Shown here in pieces: positions 1 to 7,078 of a DNA stretch of 10,023 nucleotides. The DNA is taken from NCBI GenBank assembly GCA_031281685.1, contig JAITFA010000076.1, positions 1 through 10,023 on the forward strand, in the 5' to 3' direction. Below the pieces are notes generated by a model. The model saw only the letters and a program-made list of their open reading frames with translations. It searched no databases and had not been told where the DNA came from. This DNA is from Treponema sp. (lineage in GTDB: Bacteria > Spirochaetota > Spirochaetia > Treponematales > Breznakiellaceae). Every line of letters starts with the position of its first letter. Positions within the stretch are counted from its first letter, which is position 1. Both the position numbers and the translations under genes were made by a program.

Positions 1-341
1 TCAAGTCCAGCGTTGACATTGGGCCGACCAACTTTTACATTGCTCCGTCAGATAAAACGCAGGCGGCGCTCATGGCTGAGATGGGCGATGGCCTTTTGAT
101 CGATTCGTTTGAAGGCTTACATTCCGGCGCGAATCCCGTATCCGGCGACTTCTCGGTTTCCTCCGAAGGGCATGAGGTTCACGGCGGCAAAAAAAGCCGC
201 GCTGTGGAGCAAATCACCAGTGCCGGCAATTTTTTCACCCTGTTGCAGGATGTGGTAGCTGTCGCCGCAGACCTTGAGTTCAAAGGCAAGGTTAGCAGTC
301 CAAGCGTATGGGCGCGGGAACTGAGCGTCAGCGGTTTGTGA
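1..341 (+). CDS. TldD/PmbA-family metallopeptidase homologue, C-terminal end (partial)
   Basis: Only the last 112 codons are in the window; the frame is open from base 3 and ends in TGA at 339-341. The protein shows the usual end of the TldD/PmbA (peptidase U62) family: a GDGLLI segment, then an EGLHSGANPVSGDFS stretch around the conserved glycine, asparagine and GDF residues, then a VEQIT..AGNFF segment and a closing SPSV..LSVSGL strand. Members of this family work as TldD-TldE type pairs that process or degrade unfolded peptides, including some ribosomally made modified peptides; the zinc site is in the TldD-type partner. The GANP/GDFS and AGNFF wording is closer to the PmbA/TldE side, but the metal-ligand region lies outside the window, so I cannot say whether this copy is catalytic. 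It converges on the alcohol dehydrogenase gene. Family assignment is by eye from motif memory. Confidence 0.8.
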   Translation, partial: KSSVDIGPTNFYIAPSDKTQAALMAEMGDGLLIDSFEGLHSGANPVSGDFSVSSEGHEVHGGKKSRAVEQITSAGNFFTLLQDVVAVAADLEFKGKVSSPSVWARELSVSGL

Positions 342-547
342 GCGCCTTAATCAACACCAGCTTACATGAGGAAAGCCGCCCTCACCGTTTTCGGGGAAGG
401 ACTTTCCCATGCGGGTATGTGTTTGTAAGAGGCGTACCGCGAATCGTTTAGGGTGGAAAAAACCGCCCCTTGTTGGGGGCGGTTTGTGCTATCCACGGGT
501 TTCCGCCGCTGTCCCCGCGCTTTTCCGGGCGGCTTTGGCGGCGATAG
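342..547. other. Convergent intergenic region without a gene
   Basis: This 206-base stretch separates the stop codons of the plus-strand TldD/PmbA gene and the minus-strand alcohol dehydrogenase gene. It contains the strong stem-loop at 451-485. A 10-base perfect inverted repeat (372-381 with 527-536) flanks that stem-loop at a distance. I see no open frame with a ribosome binding site. Confidence 0.6.
451..485 (-). terminator. Rho-independent terminator of the alcohol dehydrogenase gene
   Basis: A perfect 10-base stem (460-469 with 476-485, aaaccgcccc / ggggcggttt) with a 6-base loop. Read on the minus strand the stem is followed by a run of T (the A run at 455-460 on the plus strand), the classical intrinsic terminator layout, 62 bases past the dehydrogenase stop. 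Read on the plus strand only three T follow before the run is broken, so it would be a weak terminator for the TldD/PmbA gene. Confidence 0.85.
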
Positions 548-1735
548 TTAATCTACTTCCGTATCGTAATAACAGGCTTTTAACAGCTTTTCCATTTCCG
601 CGGGGGTGATTTTCCGGGGGTTTGAGCCGGTACAGGCGTCCCCTACCGCAAGCTTCGCGACCCTGGGCAGTTTGTCCAGGAATTCTTTTTCGTTGATGAT
701 TCCCCCTTCATAGTCTTTGATGCCGCCGGGTATGTCCAGGGCTTTGTTGAGGCTTTTGATGTGGGCAATAAGCGAGGAAACGCCCTCTTCGGCGTCCTTT
801 GCCGGCAGGGATATGAACCGGGCAATTTCCGCGTAACGGTCTGCGGCGGTTTTTTCTTTCGCGTTAAACCTGATCACCTTGGGAAGGTACATCGCGTTAG
901 CCGCGCCGTGTACAATGTGTCCCCCTGAATAAGCCGCGCCGGTTTTATGCGCCATTGAATGGACGATTCCAAGAAGGGCGTTGCTGAACGCCATACCCGC
1001 GAGACATTGCGCGTTGTGCATTTTGGCGCGGGCTTCAGCGTCTCCCTTGTAAGAAGCGACAATGTATTCACTGACCATTTTGATGGCGTGAAGCGCAAGC
1101 GGATCAGTATAATCGCAGTGCAGAGTAGAAACATACGCCTCAATAGCGTGGGTTATCGCATCCATTCCCGTGTGCGCCGTGAGTTTCGGAGGCATGGTTA
1201 AGGCAAGTTCAGGGTCAACAATGGCCACGTCCGGGGTGATGTTGAAATCCGCCAGAGGATATTTAACGCCCTTCGCGTAATCGGTAATGACCGAAAACGC
1301 GGTAACTTCCGTAGCGGAACCCGATGTCGAGGGAATGGCGCAGAACTTCGCTTTGGTACGAAGGGTTGGGAAGTTAAACGGTATGGTCAACGCCTCAAAG
1401 GTTATATCGGGATATTCATAGAAAGCCCACATAGCTTTTGCCGCGTCAATGGGAGAACCGCCGCCTATCGACACGATCCAGTCCGGGTTGAACTTTCTCA
1501 TGACTTCAGCGCCCTTCATAACCGTTTCCACGGACGGATCAGGCTCTACTCCCTCGAAAAGGCTTACCTCCATACCGGCTTCTTTCAGATAAGCGATTGT
1601 TTTGTCCAAAAACCCGAAACGCTTCATGCTTCCGCCGCCAACTACCACAATCGCCTTTTTCCCTTTAAGGGTTTTCAGCGTTTCCAGAGACCCCGCGCCA
1701 TGATAAATGTCCCGGGGCAGTGTAAATCTTGCCAT
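548..1735 (-). CDS. Iron-containing alcohol dehydrogenase (butanol dehydrogenase-like)
   Basis: A complete 395-residue group III (iron-activated) alcohol dehydrogenase, normal length for the family. It interconverts aldehydes and alcohols with a nicotinamide cofactor in the cytoplasm, probably as a fermentation step that reoxidises NAD(P)H. Visible motifs: GGGS at 33-36 near the cofactor 2'-phosphate region, the GGGSPIDAAK cofactor loop at 91-100, PSTSGSATEVT at 135-145, and the metal ligands D192 and H196 (GMDAITHAIEAY), H259 (GIVH) and H276 (HIVHG). H263 (MAH) matches the conserved active-site histidine. GGGS at 33-36, instead of an acidic residue, suggests NADPH preference; this is an inference. 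Relative to FucO-type proteins there is a 3-residue insert before the last ligand (GGHIVHG). The start is supported by AGGAGA seven bases upstream. The gene seems monocistronic, with its own promoter and terminator. The substrate cannot be read from the sequence. Confidence 0.93.
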   Translation of the reverse strand: MARFTLPRDIYHGAGSLETLKTLKGKKAIVVVGGGSMKRFGFLDKTIAYLKEAGMEVSLFEGVEPDPSVETVMKGAEVMRKFNPDWIVSIGGGSPIDAAKAMWAFYEYPDITFEALTIPFNFPTLRTKAKFCAIPSTSGSATEVTAFSVITDYAKGVKYPLADFNITPDVAIVDPELALTMPPKLTAHTGMDAITHAIEAYVSTLHCDYTDPLALHAIKMVSEYIVASYKGDAEARAKMHNAQCLAGMAFSNALLGIVHSMAHKTGAAYSGGHIVHGAANAMYLPKVIRFNAKEKTAADRYAEIARFISLPAKDAEEGVSSLIAHIKSLNKALDIPGGIKDYEGGIINEKEFLDKLPRVAKLAVGDACTGSNPRKITPAEMEKLLKACYYDTEVD

Positions 1736-1741
1736 AAATAG

Positions 1742-1747
1742 TCTCCT
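1742..1747 (-). promoter_or_regulatory. Ribosome binding site of the alcohol dehydrogenase gene
   Basis: On the minus strand this reads AGGAGA and ends six bases before the ATG at 1735-1733. It is the best Shine-Dalgarno match near the start and fixes the N-terminus at MARFTLP. Confidence 0.8.
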
Positions 1748-1792
1748 AACAAATTTTGATTAAGACAATGTTCTTTCTGTCTATTGGATAAA

Positions 1793-1822
1793 GTAATATC
1801 GAATGTAGAGGAGGTTTGTCAA
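1793..1822 (-). promoter_or_regulatory. Predicted sigma-70 promoter of the alcohol dehydrogenase gene
   Basis: On the minus strand a perfect TTGACA (1822-1817) is followed after 18 bases by TATTAC (1798-1793, four of six matches to TATAAT). Transcription would start near 1786, giving a leader of about 50 bases before the start codon. The leader contains a small imperfect dyad, AGACA-N10-TGTCT (1763-1782), which could be an operator but matches no regulator site that I recognise. Confidence 0.6.
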
Positions 1823-1925
1823 TGATTCGCGTTATAGAACGCCGTTGCCGCGCAACCATCGGGAAGGGAAACGGCATCTTATGAGCGGCTTTTGGATACA
1901 TAAAAACGTATGTAAGCATAATCAA

Positions 1926-2543
1926 TCATACGCTCAGATACGCAAGCGTGTTGTAAAGCGTGTGTGCCAGGGCAATGCCGTGAAAACTTTTTTTCTTCCA
2001 TACAAAAAACGAGAGTACGGCGCCAGCCAGCGCCGCGTTTAATACTCCCCACATCCCTTCGTAACAATGGCACAGGGCAAAAAGAAGCGTCGATAGGGCG
2101 ATGGCTGTTCCCCTAAGAAAGCCCGCGTTTCCCAGTTTCAGAGGCAGGTAGAGACGGAACCAGCTTTCCTCAAGATAACCGGTTCCCAGACAGGACAGGC
2201 ATAACACGAACCAGCCCAGCGCGTCGTCCGGCGTTTCCAGCGTCATGCTTTGTAGTCTTAGCCGCGATGACAAGGCGCTTAACAGGGAGCCGACGGCAAT
2301 GAGCGCCGCGAGGCTTAGAGCGCAGATGAGAAGATCGTGCGGGCTGGGTCTGGCAAGGGCGTGCGCGGTTTTCTCGTTCCTCAACAAAAACCAGACAAGC
2401 GCCAGCGCCGGCATGTTGTAGCTAAAAAGCCGAAGTAAATGCTGCCCGCTTGAAAACGAAACAGGAATCGCGCCGGTACTTGTCATAATGCCGGGGAGAA
2501 AAAGTACGAGGTAAAGAATAAGCGGCTCAAGCAGAGAGCGCAT
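1926..2543 (-). CDS. CPBP (CAAX/Rce1-type) intramembrane metalloprotease
   Basis: A multi-spanning membrane protein of 205 residues from the ATG at 2543 (numbering below follows this start). It shows the three motifs of the CPBP family: EESWFR at 125-130 (E125, E126, R130), FALCH at 155-159 (catalytic-type H159) and HTLYN at 194-198 (H194, N198). Family members are intramembrane endopeptidases; in bacteria they are linked to peptide maturation, bacteriocin self-immunity or signalling, but no substrate gene is next to this one. About five or six hydrophobic segments are visible, the first at residues 4-19. The frame also allows a TTG start at 2600, adding 19 residues rich in basic and polar residues; I prefer 2543 because the membrane segment follows directly and a promoter-like pair (TTTACA near 2594, TCTATT near 2570) would fit it. 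Neither start has a good ribosome binding site. No terminator is clear downstream. Confidence 0.85.
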   Translation of the reverse strand: MRSLLEPLILYLVLFLPGIMTSTGAIPVSFSSGQHLLRLFSYNMPALALVWFLLRNEKTAHALARPSPHDLLICALSLAALIAVGSLLSALSSRLRLQSMTLETPDDALGWFVLCLSCLGTGYLEESWFRLYLPLKLGNAGFLRGTAIALSTLLFALCHCYEGMWGVLNAALAGAVLSFFVWKKKSFHGIALAHTLYNTLAYLSV

Positions 2544-2628
2544 GTTCCTGCTAAATGGTTTCACCGAATAGAGGATACTGTTCCGGCGCTTGTAAAGCAA
2601 TTCCCGCGCTTGTCAGCCTATAAGCAGT

Positions 2629-3345
2629 ATGCGATTTACCTCGTTGTTGAGAGAGTACCTTTTTCCAGCGAACTGCGCGATCTGCGGCAGGATGCTGTTT
2701 GACAAAGACGAGTGCTGGTATGGCTTGTGCCACGTTTGTATACCGCGCTTTGGTCTTGACCTTGACGCGCCGCGCTGTTCCCTATGTGGACGCCCCCTCA
2801 TTTCTGAGCAGGGCTGTTGTATGAACTGCCGCAATGATGACGATCACGCATTTGATCAGACGCTGGCGCTGTTCCCCTATATAGGTCAGTACCAAAAACT
2901 GCTTGGCGCGTTCAAATTCGACAAGCGACGCGCACTGGGTATGTTTCTGGCTGAAAAGCTGCTGGAAAGTCTCGCGTATTTTCCGGGCATAGATGCTGAT
3001 ACCGTGTTAGTCCCTGTGCCGCCGCGTCCGGGTAAGCTCAGGAAAACCGGCTGGGATCAGATCGCCTGTCTTGCCACGATACTTGAGCGGACAAAAAGCC
3101 GCTCAATACCCTTACAGGTGTACCGCTGTCTTAGGCGTCTGCCGTCGCAAAGCCAGAAGGAACTGAGCCGCGATATCCGCAAGACAAACCTGCGGGGACG
3201 TATTCGCTGCGTGAAAAAAGCGCCGCGCCGCGCCATTGTGTTTGACGACGTGATTACCACTGGTTCAACGCTGGACGCCTGCGCCGCCGCGCTCAAGGAA
3301 GCCGGTACAGAGCAGGTATATGGACTGTGTCTGTTCTATACATGA
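2629..3345 (+). CDS. comF: ComF-family phosphoribosyltransferase-like protein
   Basis: A 238-residue protein with the ComF layout. The N-terminal part holds four CxxC pairs (C16/C19, C34/C37, C50/C53, C64/C67), as expected for the zinc-binding domain. The C-terminal part is a type I phosphoribosyltransferase fold with VPVPP at 128-132, and the PRPP loop IVFDDVITTGST at 203-214. In naturally competent bacteria ComF acts in the cytoplasm during uptake of single-stranded DNA, with ComFA/DprA partners; many non-competent bacteria also keep it, so the role here is open. It stands alone, divergent from the CPBP protease gene. ATG at 2629 is the only in-frame ATG before the first cysteine pair, and no start lies upstream before an in-frame stop at 2593. 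There is no clear ribosome binding site, and TTG codons at residues 6-7 are an alternative. Confidence 0.88.
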   Translation: MRFTSLLREYLFPANCAICGRMLFDKDECWYGLCHVCIPRFGLDLDAPRCSLCGRPLISEQGCCMNCRNDDDHAFDQTLALFPYIGQYQKLLGAFKFDKRRALGMFLAEKLLESLAYFPGIDADTVLVPVPPRPGKLRKTGWDQIACLATILERTKSRSIPLQVYRCLRRLPSQSQKELSRDIRKTNLRGRIRCVKKAPRRAIVFDDVITTGSTLDACAAALKEAGTEQVYGLCLFYT

Positions 3346-3393
3346 TATTACTTTGACAAGTTAAACTATCTTAGCAAAAAATACCCGCTATTT

Positions 3394-3411
3394 GACTTGG
3401 CGAGTCTTTTT
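3394..3411 (+). terminator. Possible weak terminator of comF
   Basis: A short stem (gactt 3394-3398 with gagtc 3402-3406, including one G-T pair) and a 3-base loop, followed by five T (3407-3411). It sits 49 bases after the comF stop. The stem is short and poor in G+C, so this is only a moderate candidate. Confidence 0.4.
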
Positions 3412-3425
3412 ACTCAGCCATTCTC

Positions 3426-3530
3426 TATATGTATGGAGCTTTCCCGTACATGTATGGAATCATCTCGTACATGTATGGAGCTTTCCCGTATATGTACGGA
3501 GTCTTCCCATACATGTATAGAATGATTGCG
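3426..3530. repeat. Five tandem 21-base repeats with palindromic core TAYATGTA
   Basis: Cores begin at 3426, 3447, 3468, 3489 and 3510, each exactly 21 bases after the last. The first and fourth cores are TATATGTA; the other three are the perfect palindrome TACATGTA. The linkers follow a pattern close to YGGAGYYTTCCCR, so the core is flanked by CC on the left and GG on the right, which lengthens the dyad. Units 1 and 3 share a 20-base identical stretch (3429-3448 and 3471-3490). Units 2 and 5 share a different linker (17 of 21 bases agree). The array fills the gap between the 3' ends of comF and the HtrA-like gene. It may be a protein-binding array, a structured 3' region of either transcript, or a minisatellite; see findings. 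Confidence 0.95.
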
Positions 3531-3546
3531 GATTAGTCAGATTTTT

Positions 3547-5364
3547 TCACAGCGTGTCGGGCGATTCCAGGGCGGCGGGGAGTTGCATGAAAGTTTCGAT
3601 ATAGCCCATGCGGCGCTTTTTTACATTGATGCTCATCAGGGCATAGCCGTCCTTCTCATAAACACGGAAGCTCCTGATGGAGATTGGGTCTTGGGCGGAA
3701 AGGCCGGCTTCATCGGCTATGGAACCGCGAATGACTTTTTGCACAAGATAGGCTGAGAATACGGAGTTACCAACTGTCGGGGTGAGGATAAGACCGAAAA
3801 GCGGGGCTGCCATGCGCTCACGACTGTCCTGTTTTGCCGCTTCCACAAGCGGAACATCAGGACGCGCTACGGATCGAATGACGTGGCGCACGCCATCCGC
3901 AGTTTCAAGCGCCACCAGTTCACCGGGGCGCGTGGGATACAGGATGTTTTGAAGCGTGGGGATGAGCATTCCCTGAGAAGCGTTTATCGATTCGCCATTA
4001 ACCCTGACAATGACACTGTTTTCAGGCACCTGTTGTTCCGCGGCAGGGGTGTTGGGGGCGATGTAGATGATTTCCACGCCGGAACTGGTTTCCGCGAGGC
4101 TAAGTCCAAGCCAAGGACGCTCGGCTTTGCCGCCTTTGAGCATGGCGGGAAGCGCGTCAAACAGCCGCGAGGCTGGAATAGCAAAGTTAAGTCCCTGATA
4201 CCGCTCTATGCCGGCAAAAACAACACCGACTAGACGACCGCCCGGATCAAGCAGAGGTCCGCCGGAATTGCCTGAGTTCACCGCCGCGTCTATCTGGATC
4301 ACGTCGCCAATCTGGAGCAGGCGTCTGCCAAGGGCGGACACAATGCCGGAAGTAACGGTTTTTTCAAGACCCAATGGCGAACCAATGGCGCGAACCGCGT
4401 CTCCTACATCCGGCACAATCCAGTCAATAACCGAAAACACATACTCAGGGTCTATCTCAACCTTGAGAAGGGCAAGGTCCATAGCCTTGTCCCAACCCAC
4501 AACCTTCGCGGGGATACGGACGCTGGAAGCATCCCCCATACGGATATACATACGGGAAGACCCTTCATACTTTGGATCAACCTCGCTGGCGATCACATGG
4601 TAATTGGTGATGAGAAGACCGGAGTCATCCACGAAAAAGGCTGAACCAAGAACCCAATCCGCCATACCCACACCATGTTCAATGCGGATGCCGCGATCAA
4701 CAAGCACCGTGGCAACGCCTTTGATCATGGCGCTAACGCTGTCCTGACCTTTGGCATAGGCGCGGTCTTCCGCTGAAACCTGAACAGCGGTATCAGAGAT
4801 ATCTTTATCGATAATATCAAGAAAAAACGCGGCGGTGCGGCGCTGTCTCACCTGAACGGCGCGCTCAAGAAAGGGCAGGGCGTCTTCAGCGGAAAGCGGC
4901 GCGTATTCATGGGAACGACCTGCCGCAAGAAACGCGGAAAGGTTATTACCGTCGAGGAGTTCCTGTTTCGCGCCAGTAAGCAGAACTTCCGGCTCATTGC
5001 CCGCGCTCTCAACCTGTACTCCAACGCTAGCAAGGGATCGGGCAAGCGAAGCCGCGTCGTCCCAGCGTTTTTCACTGATGGCCAGCGATTGCGCGGTTTT
5101 AAGCTGCTCGACCGCTTCCATATAAAAAGCGTTTAGTTGTCCCTGAGTTTCAGGAGTGATTTCAGCAGCGTAACGGCTTTCATAGATGCCGATAAGGTGA
5201 ATCGCCAGAGTGGGGTCTTCGCGGGCAGCGCTTTTAATGTCGTCAAGCCGGAAAACACTGGCTGGTTTTGGCGGGGTAAGCCGCGCTGTTCGCTCATCCA
5301 GCGAGAGACAGGAGAATAGTGACAGAGCAACTATTCCCATTAAGAGACTTTTTTTTATAATCAT
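3547..5364 (-). CDS. HtrA/Deg-like serine protease lipoprotein with N-terminal helical domain
   Basis: A 605-residue predicted lipoprotein protease. Residues 1-18 (MIIKKSLLMGIVALSLFS) form a signal peptide that ends at a relaxed lipobox with C19. Residues 40-215 look helical and repeat-like (for example AISEKRWDDAASLARSLASVG, interrupted here). Residues 225-405 form a trypsin-like domain with the full triad: H256 (LITNYHVI), D296 (MDLALLKV) and S367 (NSGNSGGPL). A PDZ-like region starts at WLGLSL (418-423) and runs to about 500; a second PDZ-like region may lie at 520-600. HtrA proteins degrade misfolded envelope proteins. The usual HtrA has no large helical domain before the protease, so this is an uncommon architecture. 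The start lies 3 bases after the upstream stop codon; the nearest AGG is 11 bases from the ATG, so translation may be coupled. It is last in the ftsH cluster. Confidence 0.9.
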   Translation of the reverse strand: MIIKKSLLMGIVALSLFSCLSLDERTARLTPPKPASVFRLDDIKSAAREDPTLAIHLIGIYESRYAAEITPETQGQLNAFYMEAVEQLKTAQSLAISEKRWDDAASLARSLASVGVQVESAGNEPEVLLTGAKQELLDGNNLSAFLAAGRSHEYAPLSAEDALPFLERAVQVRQRRTAAFFLDIIDKDISDTAVQVSAEDRAYAKGQDSVSAMIKGVATVLVDRGIRIEHGVGMADWVLGSAFFVDDSGLLITNYHVIASEVDPKYEGSSRMYIRMGDASSVRIPAKVVGWDKAMDLALLKVEIDPEYVFSVIDWIVPDVGDAVRAIGSPLGLEKTVTSGIVSALGRRLLQIGDVIQIDAAVNSGNSGGPLLDPGGRLVGVVFAGIERYQGLNFAIPASRLFDALPAMLKGGKAERPWLGLSLAETSSGVEIIYIAPNTPAAEQQVPENSVIVRVNGESINASQGMLIPTLQNILYPTRPGELVALETADGVRHVIRSVARPDVPLVEAAKQDSRERMAAPLFGLILTPTVGNSVFSAYLVQKVIRGSIADEAGLSAQDPISIRSFRVYEKDGYALMSINVKKRRMGYIETFMQLPAALESPDTL

Positions 5365-5367
5365 AAT

Positions 5368-7032
5368 TTAATTAACCTGTTCCCGTATTCCATCCTGATT
5401 GAAGTCCCAGAAGCGCAGTATTACGTTGGCGCTATGCTGTTCAGCATATTCAAATATACCATCGCCGTCCCAATCGCTTTCAATGAACTCCACGTTTTTC
5501 TCCAGCGCATCGAGGTCGATGCTTACCGGCGCGGGACCTGCCTGCCTGAAACGCCGCGTAGTTTCCAGATAGCCATTGAGGTCAAGATCGACGCGCTGGC
5601 TTACGGGGCGGCCTAAGCTAAAGCTGGTTTTGGATACGAGCTGGTTATTCAGCCACTCAGCGGCGCTCTGAGGCACGCCGTTGTCAAGCTCAATCCGCTC
5701 AATCGCGTCTGCAAACTCAGCACTGGGTCGTTCGATAAAGACGGCGGCGCTGGTCATGGCGCGTTTTGAGAGGGAAGAACTTAATGGGTCCCGTTCAGGG
5801 TACAGAAATTCATTAGGCGGACCGTCAAAAAGATTTACAAAATATACAGGGGCAAAGAAAAAATCGAGCAGTCTGGGAACATAGCGCGTGTTTTCAAAGC
5901 AAATGTCCAATATGGCTGGGTATTGCTGCCATTCAAGAACAGCCCGTTCCGGCGCAGGGTACGCGAAAAGCGTATCGTTGCCGCTTGGCACGGCGAAATC
6001 CGCCCGCGCCGGGGCGCCTGCGGCAAAAGCAAGCGTGAGTTCCTTGTAGCCGTCCTGATTCCCGTCATAGGAATAGGCGGCTATGACGCCATCCCGGTAC
6101 TCAACCAGTGTCTCAACAAAGCCGTCGCTATCAGTGTCTTCACTAATGACGCCGGAGTAGCGCGTGATGTTTTGCTTAAACCACTCTTGCGCTGTGTCGC
6201 TTTTGAGCGTGTCCCACACGATGAGTAGGAGCTTTTTGTCTATGGTCTTTAGTGAAAAAAGCTCATCCACCGCCTGAGTTTCGGTGATAAGCCCAATACT
6301 CAGAGATGCTGGGATGGACGTGGGCGCTGGCGTGTTGATTGCGCGATACGCGGCAAGGATACGGCGGCTTTCGCCAAGGTCTGTGATAAAAGGCGCGGCA
6401 AGCCATGCGAGATCAGGATCAGCCTCAAGCAGAAACGGCAAGCGTCGTAGGGCAATAGCCATGAGGTCCCGCTCATTAGCCTCCGGCAGCCGGTCGGCGG
6501 CGTATTCAAGAAAGATATGAACCGGACGGGGATCGCGGGGATAAAGGGTAAGGGCTTTGGCAAACATGGCGCGAAACGCCTGCCGCTCATCAAGGTGTTT
6601 CAGAATCGTGAGTTGAAGACAGATCGTGTCGGCGCTCTGGGTCAACGTTGAGAGAATGTCCAAGGCTTCGGAAAATGCGCGCAATTGGGTCAGCGTTTCA
6701 GCCTCAAGGAAGTGCGCCGCAGCAAGGGTATAAGTATCCCAGCGCTTAGTTGCCTCGGCATAGCGTATAGCCTCAAGTACCGCACCGGCGTTCTGGCGCT
6801 CATGGAGCCGGACGCGGGCAAGCAGGTACGACATATCTGAGGACACATCGACAAAATCCATACCCCGCTCCAGCACCGCCAGCGCCTCGGTCCAGTGGCC
6901 TTCCGCAATGGCTGTTTCAGCCCACGCGACATATCTTTTCGCCATAGCCGCGTCTCCGCGCTCATCATCGACCGCGAATACCGAAACCGCACATACACAA
7001 CTCAAAACAACCATGAACCGTAAACGCTTCAT
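5368..7032 (-). CDS. Exported helical-repeat protein with five DxDxDG acidic loops, function unknown
   Basis: A 554-residue protein with a signal peptide (MKRLRF, then a hydrophobic core, likely cut after VFA at residue 20). Residues 30-250 are alpha-helical and look like degenerate TPR repeats (AWAETAIAEGHWTEALAVLE and similar). The C-terminal half carries five calcium-loop-like motifs at 299-307 (DTDSDGFVE), 323-331 (DGNQDGYKE), 482-490 (DLDLNGYLE), 520-528 (DWDGDGIFE) and 543-551 (DFNQDGIRE), each ending in glutamate. Neighbouring loops within each group are 23-38 residues apart. Such loops are known from EF-hand-like and dockerin-like calcium sites; calcium binding here is inferred. The frame continues upstream to 7152, but the ATG at 7032 is chosen because it begins a signal peptide and has AAGAGAGG five bases upstream. 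I do not recognise the family. Its place between ftsH and an HtrA-type gene suggests an envelope role. Confidence 0.85.
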   Translation of the reverse strand: MKRLRFMVVLSCVCAVSVFAVDDERGDAAMAKRYVAWAETAIAEGHWTEALAVLERGMDFVDVSSDMSYLLARVRLHERQNAGAVLEAIRYAEATKRWDTYTLAAAHFLEAETLTQLRAFSEALDILSTLTQSADTICLQLTILKHLDERQAFRAMFAKALTLYPRDPRPVHIFLEYAADRLPEANERDLMAIALRRLPFLLEADPDLAWLAAPFITDLGESRRILAAYRAINTPAPTSIPASLSIGLITETQAVDELFSLKTIDKKLLLIVWDTLKSDTAQEWFKQNITRYSGVISEDTDSDGFVETLVEYRDGVIAAYSYDGNQDGYKELTLAFAAGAPARADFAVPSGNDTLFAYPAPERAVLEWQQYPAILDICFENTRYVPRLLDFFFAPVYFVNLFDGPPNEFLYPERDPLSSSLSKRAMTSAAVFIERPSAEFADAIERIELDNGVPQSAAEWLNNQLVSKTSFSLGRPVSQRVDLDLNGYLETTRRFRQAGPAPVSIDLDALEKNVEFIESDWDGDGIFEYAEQHSANVILRFWDFNQDGIREQVN

Positions 7033-7037
7033 TGATA

Positions 7038-7045
7038 CCTCTCTT
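7038..7045 (-). promoter_or_regulatory. Ribosome binding site deciding the start of the DxDxDG protein
   Basis: On the minus strand this reads AAGAGAGG and ends five bases before the ATG at 7032-7030. It supports the shorter, signal-peptide start over the ATG at 7152, which would lie inside the end of ftsH and add 40 residues unlike an export signal. Confidence 0.75.
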
Positions 7046-7078
7046 GCTTGCTCATTAAAGAAAATAAAACCACAAAGT

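Noticed and set aside
372..536. Long-range 10-base inverted repeat (372-381 with 527-536) as an element boundary
   Set aside because: It is G+C-rich, has no target duplication and no gene inside; it may be chance around the real terminator.
1763..1782. AGACA-N10-TGTCT dyad in the alcohol dehydrogenase leader as an operator
   Set aside because: Each arm has only five bases and matches no redox or alcohol regulator site that I recognise; chance is likely.
1897..1914. TACATA/TATGTA stem after the CPBP protease gene as its terminator
   Set aside because: The six-pair stem is weak and rich in A+T, and no T run follows it on the minus strand.
3343..3525. Stop-codon read-through of comF into the repeats
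   Set aside because: The comF frame stays open for 59 codons after its TGA up to another TGA at 3523, giving a heptad-like peptide. Any 21-base repeat keeps frame, ComF is already full length at 238 residues, and no read-through signal is visible.
3426..3530. The 21-base repeats as a CRISPR array
   Set aside because: The period is only 21 bases with cores of 8 bases and related linkers; there are no unique spacers of 25-40 bases and no cas gene.
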